In this document: positions 19,801-28,800 of the stretch, piece after piece
How positions within the stretch are numbered: the stretch's first letter is position 1
Layout: every line of letters starts with the position of its first letter
Assembly (NCBI GenBank): GCA_018713665.1
Contig: DVOI01000007.1
Location: 1-44,800 of the forward strand
Source: Ornithoclostridium faecigallinarum
GTDB lineage: Bacteria > Bacillota > Clostridia > Christensenellales > UBA3700
Direction of reading: 5' to 3'
Length of the DNA stretch: 44,800 nt
Program-made: the position numbers and the translations under genes
The notes under the pieces: generated by a model
What the model saw: the letters and a program-made list of their open reading frames with translations, nothing else
The model's database searches: none
What the model was told of the DNA's origin: nothing

Positions 19801-22800
19801 GATGACGAGCTTGCCGACCTCGATGTTCGTCACCGCATTTGCCGCGGTGCCGGAGAACGCGTAGTTGCTCGACGTCATCGTCAACGTGACGGTGTATTCG
19901 CCCTTGTCGGACGCGCTCGTATTGCCGTTGAACGCGAACGCGAACACGATCTCGTCGTCTTCGGCGAGCAAGCCCTCGTCAATCGTGCCGTCGGTGTCGA
20001 ATTTAAGAGCGCCGCCAATCGTCAACGTACTGTCTGCAAACGCCGCGGTCGTGTAGGTGTAACCTGCCATATACTCGGCATAGTTTTTATCGTTGCGGTT
20101 GAAGGCCTGCCAAACCGTCTGTCCCGAAACGGCGTCTTCCGCAGGGTCGGGGACTTGAACTTGGAAGCCGAGCAAGCCGTCGATCAAATAGGGATTGATC
20201 ACGCCTTTGCCGCGGAAGACGGTCGTGCCGCTCGTGCCGGGATATTTGCTCAAATTGTCGGTCACGCCGTCGCTTTGGACGGGCGGTGAAGTCGCCAAAG
20301 CGTAGTTGGTAGCCGAGCCGTCAATCGCGGTGAACACGGGAATGGTGTGCAATGTAATCGTCTTGCCGTCGGCGCCTACGGTGCGCACATACGCCTTTTG
20401 GGTGCTGTCGGCGGTGAAGTCGAGCTCGACTCCGACGTCCTTTTGCTCGAAAACGCCCTTGATCTTCAATTCGTCCGCGCCGACCAACGACGACGCCAAT
20501 TCAAACACCGTCCCCTCTGTGGACGCGGTCGTGCCGTCGTAGGTCTTGGTGATGGACTCGACCTGCCCTTGCGTGACGCCGTAGGGCAAAATCGCCGTAT
20601 AGAAGTCATAGTGATCGGTGCCGACGCCGAACATGACGGTGCGGTCGGTATAGTTGACGCGCAAGCCGTCGCCGCTGCCGCCGCCGGGACCGTCGCCCAA
20701 ATCGAGTCGGACAAAGTATTCGCCGACAACGGTGGGAGCCGCGCCCAACGGCGTCGTCGCGGCGAGTTCTCCGCCGCCCGGGATCGCGTAGTAGGAGAAC
20801 AGCGAGGTGTTGATGTTCGCCGGAGTGTCGTTGATGCGCTCGCCGGTAATGGCGTTGACATAGTACAGCACAGGCGGAACAATCGGGCTGTTGGAATAGA
20901 TGTACGGCTGCGTGTCGTAGTAGGTCAACTCGGTCACGACCAAGTCCTCGCCCTCTCCCACATATTCCATCACCGTGTCGTAGCGGTCAAGGTCGGGCGC
21001 GATCGCGACGGCGGAGCCGACCCAATAGGTGATCCTGATGTTGACGCTGTCGTTGTCGCGGCGCATCGTGCGGTCGAACTTGTTGTTGCGCATCGCCTCC
21101 TCGAGCGAGTTGACGGTGTCGTAGTAGTCGGTGGTCGTACTTGTATCCGGGATGCCCGATTCGGGGGTGTAGTCCCACTCCTCCTCGATCGACCATATGA
21201 ATTGCGCGAGGTTTTCGTCGGTGTACAGCTCGAAGTCGAGCCTGATGTCCGAGGTGATCTCTTCTGTCTCGAACGACATCGAAGCGACGGTGTTGGGGTC
21301 GTTCATGTCGAGTTCGCGCTTCTCGCTCTCCCCGAACGCGACCTCGTAGATGTAGACGTTGTTGGGGGTGTATTGATAGGAGTATTCCAGCGCGGTGCTG
21401 ATGCGGGCGAATCTGCCCGACGTCCTCGCGCCGACCATATCGTGCGATTTGTTGTCATCCGCTTGGGTGTCGGGATAGAGTTCCACTATCTTATGATAAT
21501 GCGAGCGAGTGATGTCGCCGTAGTAAGTCGGCTGTCCGTTGGCGTCCAAGTCGGTCTTGTAAAGTTGGAAGCCCCAATCGTTGTCGACAACGTGCTGTAC
21601 GCCTTTGAAAATCGACTCGTTGGCTTCGCTGTCGGCGGAATGATAGTTGTTGTAATTTTCAAAGGTGAAGTCTGCGCCCTGCACGACCTCGCCGTTGACG
21701 CGGTGAGCGACCGGCACGAGTTCGTCGCCGTAAGAATTGTTGGCGCTGTTGCCATTGGGTCCGTTCTTGTTGACGGGCGCATAGATCGCGTCCCATTCGC
21801 GGTGCTCGTTGAGCAACTTGATGGATTGCGAGACGACGTAGTCGTACTTGTTGTGGAACGACTCGTTTGCCGCGCGAGCAGCAACGGAGTCGCCATACCA
21901 CCAATTGTCGCGGTGATAGGTCGCATAGTTTTCGACGCCGTACATAAAGTAGACGTTTTGGATGGTGTCGATCTGAGAGACGCCGATCATTTGACCGCCA
22001 AGCGAATAGTTCCAATGGTTGGCGTCGTAATAGTCAGCAGGCGAACCGCCGACACCGCTGGAATAGCGCGCGTTGTACTCGACGTTGCCGTTCCAATTGC
22101 AGATGACGCCGTTGACGTAACCGAAGTTGTCCTGCGTATGACCGACCTCGATGATGGGGTTGAACACGGGATAGACCGCGTTCATTCCGACGATGATGCC
22201 CGCAACGCCCACCATATAGGACGAGTTCCAAATGTTGTCGCGACCCTCGAACGACGCCAAAGCCTTGACGTCGCCTTCGCCGTTGAGGATGACGTTGTAG
22301 ATCTCTCCGCCGTTGAGCATCCAGCCGACGAGGCCGCCGCTGTAAGAGGCGACGCTCGTGTACATACCGATCCAAGTGTATGTCGGGAACTCGTTGTCGA
22401 CCGTGATCATCGAGCCGCTTTCCAAGGTGAGCGTGCTGTTGCGGATATACGCGGTGTTTGCCGAACGCGCTTCGTACTTGAACATCATTCCGGCATAGCC
22501 GCCTACCGTAGCGACCGAATTGATCCTCGCGCCTGCCTCACCATAATCTGTATTGTTGGTCTTGCCTTTGGTCGAACAGTTGTCTCTGAATGCTCGGAAA
22601 GTTGCGTTAGCGCCGAGCTTAAGCGAACAATTTTCGATCGTGCCGGCGTTGACCGCGGTGACGATGCCGGCGACCATAAGCGAGCCGTAGTTATCGTTGA
22701 ATACGGTGACGCTGTTCGGCAACACAAAGTTGATGTTGGCGATCGTGCCGAGGTTGCGGCCCATAAACAAGCCGCCGATCGTCGCGCCGACTCTTGCCTC

Positions 22801-25800
22801 TGTGTTGGTCATTTGATCGAGCGTCGTCGCATCGAAGTGGCTGGAGCCTTGATCGGTGGTGACATAGTCGGAGCCCGTTGTCCCCGCTTCCTTGCCTCCG
22901 CTGACATAGCTGCGCACATTCTCCTGCTCGGAGACAAGATTGCCGACGGCATACTCCTCGGCAGGACCGCTGTCCGACGAGTTGTTGTCTCTGTCCGACC
23001 ACATCTGATGTGCGGTGACTTGACCGCTCGCGGTCAAAGTGACCGTGAATCCCTGCCCGTCGAGCGTCTTGTGAGACGGCATCGTGGCCGCGGTCGCACC
23101 GAAGTTGACCTCAATATTGTTCGCCAAGACGCCGATGTCGGCGTTTTTGAGTTCGTTGTATCTGGCTTCAGTCTTCGCAAGCCCGTACTGCCCGGCGGCG
23201 TATGTGCCCGTCCTGTCCTTGCCGTTGTCGGTCAACGCCGACGCCGCCGTGGACGCAGTCTTGTTGGAAACGGTATTTCTGCCTTCGGTGATGAAGGTCA
23301 TCAACTCCGCCTGATTGTAGATGTACACCTCTTTGAATATGAAGCGGATGACGTAGACGCCGTGCGAATAGTCGACGGTCCCGCGGTCAAAGCTGCTCAA
23401 TCGGTCGGCGATGTCCACGGTGGCGGACGCCTGCACCTTGTCTCCGGTGCCGAGGTCGTGGTATGTCTTCAGGCTCGTGATGCCGTCCTCGCCCTCGAGC
23501 GCCGCGCCGCCCTCGCCTGTCGCGCCGTTGAAGTAGGCGGTGAAGGACTGGTAATCGGTCGCACCTGTGATGTTGGTGACGGTGAACTTCAATTTGCCGA
23601 CGGCGGTCCACTCGGCGTCAATCTCGTTGTTGGTCTCGCCCGAATAGCGGTTGTTGGTCACCCAAAGGCGCATGCCGCTCTTTGCAAGTCCCTCGTGGTA
23701 GCCGTCCACGTCCGCCGCCGCGTAGCCGTACACCGCAAGCTCGGTGCGCTCGTTGAACACGGTGGAGACGTTGCCGATGTAGGCGCTGCTCGCCCACGGC
23801 GCGTCGCCGTAGTAGTTGACCTTCCAGACGACGTTGCGGAGCTTGGTCGCGTCGATTTTTTTCGTGACCGTCGTGCCGTCCGCCCCGACGGTGACGCCGT
23901 CAAAGAGCCTGCCGGTGATCAGTCCGACCTTGGAACCGTTGACCGCGCGCAGATAGCCTTCGAAGTCGACATAGACGCTGTCCAAAGTCGAGGGGTTGAT
24001 GCGTTTGTAGGTTTTCGCCGCGATGGACGTGTCCTGCGCCCAGTTGGACGCAAGTCCGATCGCGCCGCCGCTGTAGAGGTCGATCGAATCGGATTGCTGC
24101 GCGCTGTTTTCGTCGATGCCGTTGTACAGATAGCCGACGCCCTTGACGACAGCGCGCTCGATCGTCGCGCCGTTGGCGACGCCGACGAGGTTGCCGAGAG
24201 CGGCGGTGCCGTTCTGCTGAGTGCCGCCCTGCCGAGTGCCGTTAATCAACATACGCGACAGGTATTCGGTGTCTATGCGCGCGTCGGTCATCTTGCCGCG
24301 CAGGTCGCCGACGATGCCGCCCAAAGCCGCGAAGTTGTGCGGAGCCTCGATGTCGATGAAGCTGTACGCCTTCATCACCACTTTCAGCCCGTCGGCGGAA
24401 GTGTCGTTGTCCTCGTTGCTGACCATACCTATCCAGCCGCCCACCGATATGCGGTTGAGCCACGCCCCCGGCGACGCAGTGACGGCGATGCCGTCCCCGT
24501 CCCCGAAGGTCATCGTGCCGACGCCCCCGATCGAGGAATCGGCGCCTATCTGCGCGCCGACCATACCGCCGACGACAAGGTCTTTGTCCTCATAGCCGTC
24601 CGTCACTTTGATCGTGGTGACGCGGTCGTATGACAGAGCGTTGACGCCGCTGATCGTGCCGGCGTTGACGCCGACGAACATACCGAAAATGACGCCGGCA
24701 TAACCACCCGGCACGCCCTGCATATTGGACGGATAGGCGGCCTCGGCGGTCTCCATGACCGTCGCGTAATCGATAGTGATGTCGCCGCCGCCGGAAGTGC
24801 CGTTGCTGATGATGACGTTGACGTTGCTAACTACGCCGTTGTTGACAGCGAGGAACATACCGCGCGCGGCATACAGACCGCTGTTGACGACCTCTGTCGT
24901 GCCGTCGCCGCTCTCTTCGCGCCAGATCATCTCCTGCGGCGCGATGTTGGAACCCATCGCGCCCGCTACCGTGACCTTGTAGCCCTCACCGGAGTTGCCT
25001 TCCAGCGTCCTGCCCTCGCCCCATACAAAGCCGATCTCCGTATCATAGAGATAGATGTTGAAGTCCTGTGTGGAAAATTCTCCCGACTGGGTCAAACTGA
25101 CCGTCTGCGCGCCGGCGTACCAACCGTAATATCTGTACTTGCTCTGTCCGTAGACGGAGGGATCCGTCACGGCGGCATAGGGCACGCCCGCCAGCGCGGA
25201 GCGCAACATATACTCGTCGCGTTTGTTGTCGTTGGTGTAGACCTTGACCGAAGCCGACAGCGTATATTCCGTTATCGTACCGTCGGTCACCGCGACCGTG
25301 ACGGCGCTTGCCGAACCGAAGTTCCACGAAGCGGCAAACACGGGCCCCATGTTGACCGCGGTCATGCCGTTGGGATTGATCGCCAAATAGTCGACGTCAC
25401 GGTCGGACGCGTCGGTGATGCGATAGCCGCCGCCGAGCGAAGCAGTCGTCTTGGGCGAGCCGCCGTAGGCGTTCTCGGCGCTGTATTCTTTGCCGTCGTG
25501 GACGGCGAACACCGCGCCGTTCACGGTCACGCCGCCCTCGTTGTAGCCGCTCCACCAGCCGTAATCGCCCGGCGTATTGACATTGTACAGTCCGCCGGCG
25601 AGCATCGCCCTGACGTCGGTCAACGTCGGCGTATCGTCTGCCGCGCCGACCGCGCCGCCCAGGCGGATGTTGGCGCCCGCCGCCGCCGTGACGGCGATCG
25701 CGCCGAGACCGGAGACGGTCGCGGAGGTTACCTCGCCGCCGGTGATCTGTCCGATGACGCCGCCGACGTCGACGTTGTATGGGTCGCCCGCCGCGCCCGT

Positions 25801-28800
25801 CTGTACGACGTCGAAGTCGACGTTGAAGAGCGCGGAAGAATTTTTCAAATTGCCGGCTCCCGGCATATGTCCGACGACGCCGCCCGCCATGACGTTGCCG
25901 CCGTTGACGGTGAGGTCGAAGGCTTTGTCGTACAGATGTCCGTCCAGATAGCCCTGCCACGACGACGTCGAGCCGAATGTCGCCGACGCGCCGACGAGGT
26001 TGCCGGTGTTGAACGTCGCCGCAACGCCGCCGAAAATGACGTTGGCATTGTCTGCGCCCGTCATCGTGACGTCGCCCATCCAAGTCGCCTTTGTGCCGTC
26101 CACGCCGCCGTCCGAGCCGCCGAAAATGTAGCCGTATGCGCCGACATTGGCACGGTAGTAGCTGCCTGTGAGCGAGACGTTGCCGTTGACGACGAGGTCG
26201 CAGTCGTCCGCCTGTCCGTCGTAGCCGACAAATCCGGCGACGCCGCCGAAGTACATGTCGCCGCCGCCCTGCAAAGTGACGTCGCCGCCCCAAGTGACGT
26301 CGACGTTGAGCAACTTGGCGTCGACGGCGTTGCCCATCTCTCCGACTCCGCCGACATTGACGCCCACGGCGCCGTAGACGAGATTGTCGCAAATGAGCTC
26401 GCGGCTGCCGCTGACGACGATCTTCAAGTTCTGTATCGAGGCGTTGTTGACCGCGACAAGTTCGCCGTAGACGTTGTAAGTCGTGCCGCCCAACTCATAG
26501 GTAGCGCCGCCATTCAATGTGCCGTCGAAGTTGTCGTTTATCGTAATCGTGTGACCGCCGCCGTTCAGCGACGTCTTGGGCGCGGCGAAGACGATGCCGT
26601 TGGGATTGGCGCTCACGGTCAGGTCGCTCGTGACGACCGCCGCCGTCGCGCCCGCCGCGACAGCCTTGTAAGAGCCCGGATGGTTTTCAAGCCCCGCGCC
26701 GAGCGCGTCGCCGCTGAGGAAGAGGTAGAGCGCGTGCTGCGAGGACGACGTGTCGCTGTCGCTTTGACTTTGGTTGAGATCGACCGTATAGTTGTAGCGC
26801 AACGCGATCGTCTGGGCATAGTTTTCGGGATTGTCCGAATTGTCTATCGCCGACAGCTGCGCCGCGGTGCTCGGTACGGAGATGTTGTGACGGAGCCGTT
26901 CTTCAAATACGCCCGGCGAGATCTCTACATTTATAAGACCTCCGTCGGTGATCGTCGCGGTCACGCTGTCGTTGAAGTGATAGTAGGTGGCGGTCGGCAG
27001 ATCGTACGAATATGCCGTCTTGTTGAGAGTGGACACAAAGTTGCCGGCAAACGCGTTGTTCGTCACCGAGCCGTTGTAGTCGGACACCGCCGCGGTGACG
27101 TACAGATTGGACGCGTCCTGCGCGACGACCGAATAGCCGCCGACCATCGACGTGGCGATGTACCCCTGCGTCGACGCCTTGCCGTTTGACCTGCCCAGCA
27201 GGGACGGCGTGTTTGTGCTGTCGGTGAACCACCCCAAGTCGTATTGGGTGTCTGGCATCATGACGATCATACCCAGGAGAGGACGGTCTGTCTCGGTCGG
27301 GTCGGACGTCACACCGCCGGCGAGCATGCCGACGTATGCGCCCGACGTCTGCGTCTGATCGAGCGTCTGATCGAGCGTCTGCTTGCCGGCAAAGAACCAG
27401 TCGGAGAACGGCGACTCGGAAAGCGTGCTCGTCACCGACAGTCCGCCGACTGTCCTGCCGCCGTTTGTGCCGTTGGCGCCGAGGCCGAGAATGCCGCCCA
27501 GATACGCCTCTCCGCCGGGCGCGCTCTTCGCCCTCATCACTCTGGGCGCGACGCCGTCGATCTTGGCGTTGCGCAATGTCCCCGCGCCCATATTGAGACC
27601 GACGACGCCGCCGACGAATGTGCCCGTCTGCGCGCTGCCTTGGAAGTCGTTCCACACGATCGAAGCCGTGTCGTTGATAGTGCCGAGATTGATACCTGCG
27701 ACGCCGCCGAGCGCGAGATAGGCTCCGCTTGTCGACACGACGGTGCGCAGCGATTCGCCTCCCGCGTTGTTGTGGTAGACGGCGTTCATCGTGCCGTTGT
27801 TGACGCCGACGACGTTGCCGTAGGCGACATTGCCCGAAACGGTTATGTTCGCCCTTTCGCCCCCTCCCGTCTGACGGAACACCACGTTGTTGATGGTGCC
27901 GTTGTTGACCGAGATGAAGTCGCCGTAGGCGTTGAAGGTCTGCCCTCCGGTCCTGACCTGCGCGCCCGAGCCGGAGACGACATTGGACGAAGTCACGGTC
28001 AGGCGGTGACCCTGGCCGTCCAAAGTCTTCCACGACGGGAACACGCGGCTGCCCGACGGCGCTAGCGGCTTGTCAGAGACGGTGTTGTCCGCGTTCAAGA
28101 TCACCGCGTTGGCGTATGCGTAGCCGAAGCCGCTACCCGGGTTGACCCCGAAGAAGGCGTCGACGGAAGCGGCGTCGGGCAAGGTCGTGCAAGTCAATGC
28201 GTAACGATATTCCAAATCGATGTTTCCGCCCGTGGTGTAGACAGGCAGGCGCAACAGATGACTGTCGCCGAGATCTGCGCCGTAGATGTTGTCGGAACCA
28301 TCCGACGTCAATTTTTCACCGGAGGAATAGCCTTCGAATTTGTAAATGTTGTATGGGTGACCATTCAAATCCGATATTCCGTCAAAGTTGATGTTTTGCA
28401 AAAGTCCGGCATATGCCACGCCGTCCACGACTTCGCCGCTCCAAATATACGTCGCCGTCGCCCCTTGGGTGAGGATATTAGTGTTGTTTCCAGCCTTGAT
28501 TTGCCCGTCAAAGCGCGCAGTCGGAGCGTTGACGGTCTTGATATAGTTGTTGTTGCCGTCACCGTAACCGAACAACGGCACGGCTCTATTCCCCGTTGCG
28601 GTGTTGATGTTTACGGTGTACTTACTTTTATCTCCGTCGCTGAATGCGTCAAGCGCCCACGGATTGTAGTTCCACCTGCCCGAACCGAAATTGGTGTTGT
28701 AGACGTTGATGTAGTTTGCAAGCGTAGTGTTGGTCGCGGAAGTGCCGAGACGTCCGCCGATAATACCGACATAGGTGCCCACGGCATACCAAGCTTGGTT

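Noticed and set aside
13375..20289. 2,304-residue open frame on the plus strand, and another of 1,428 residues at 20347-24633
   Set aside because: Antisense to the giant gene. Arg/Asp/Val-rich composition, no ribosome binding site or domains; it arises from GNC/GCN codon bias of the real gene.
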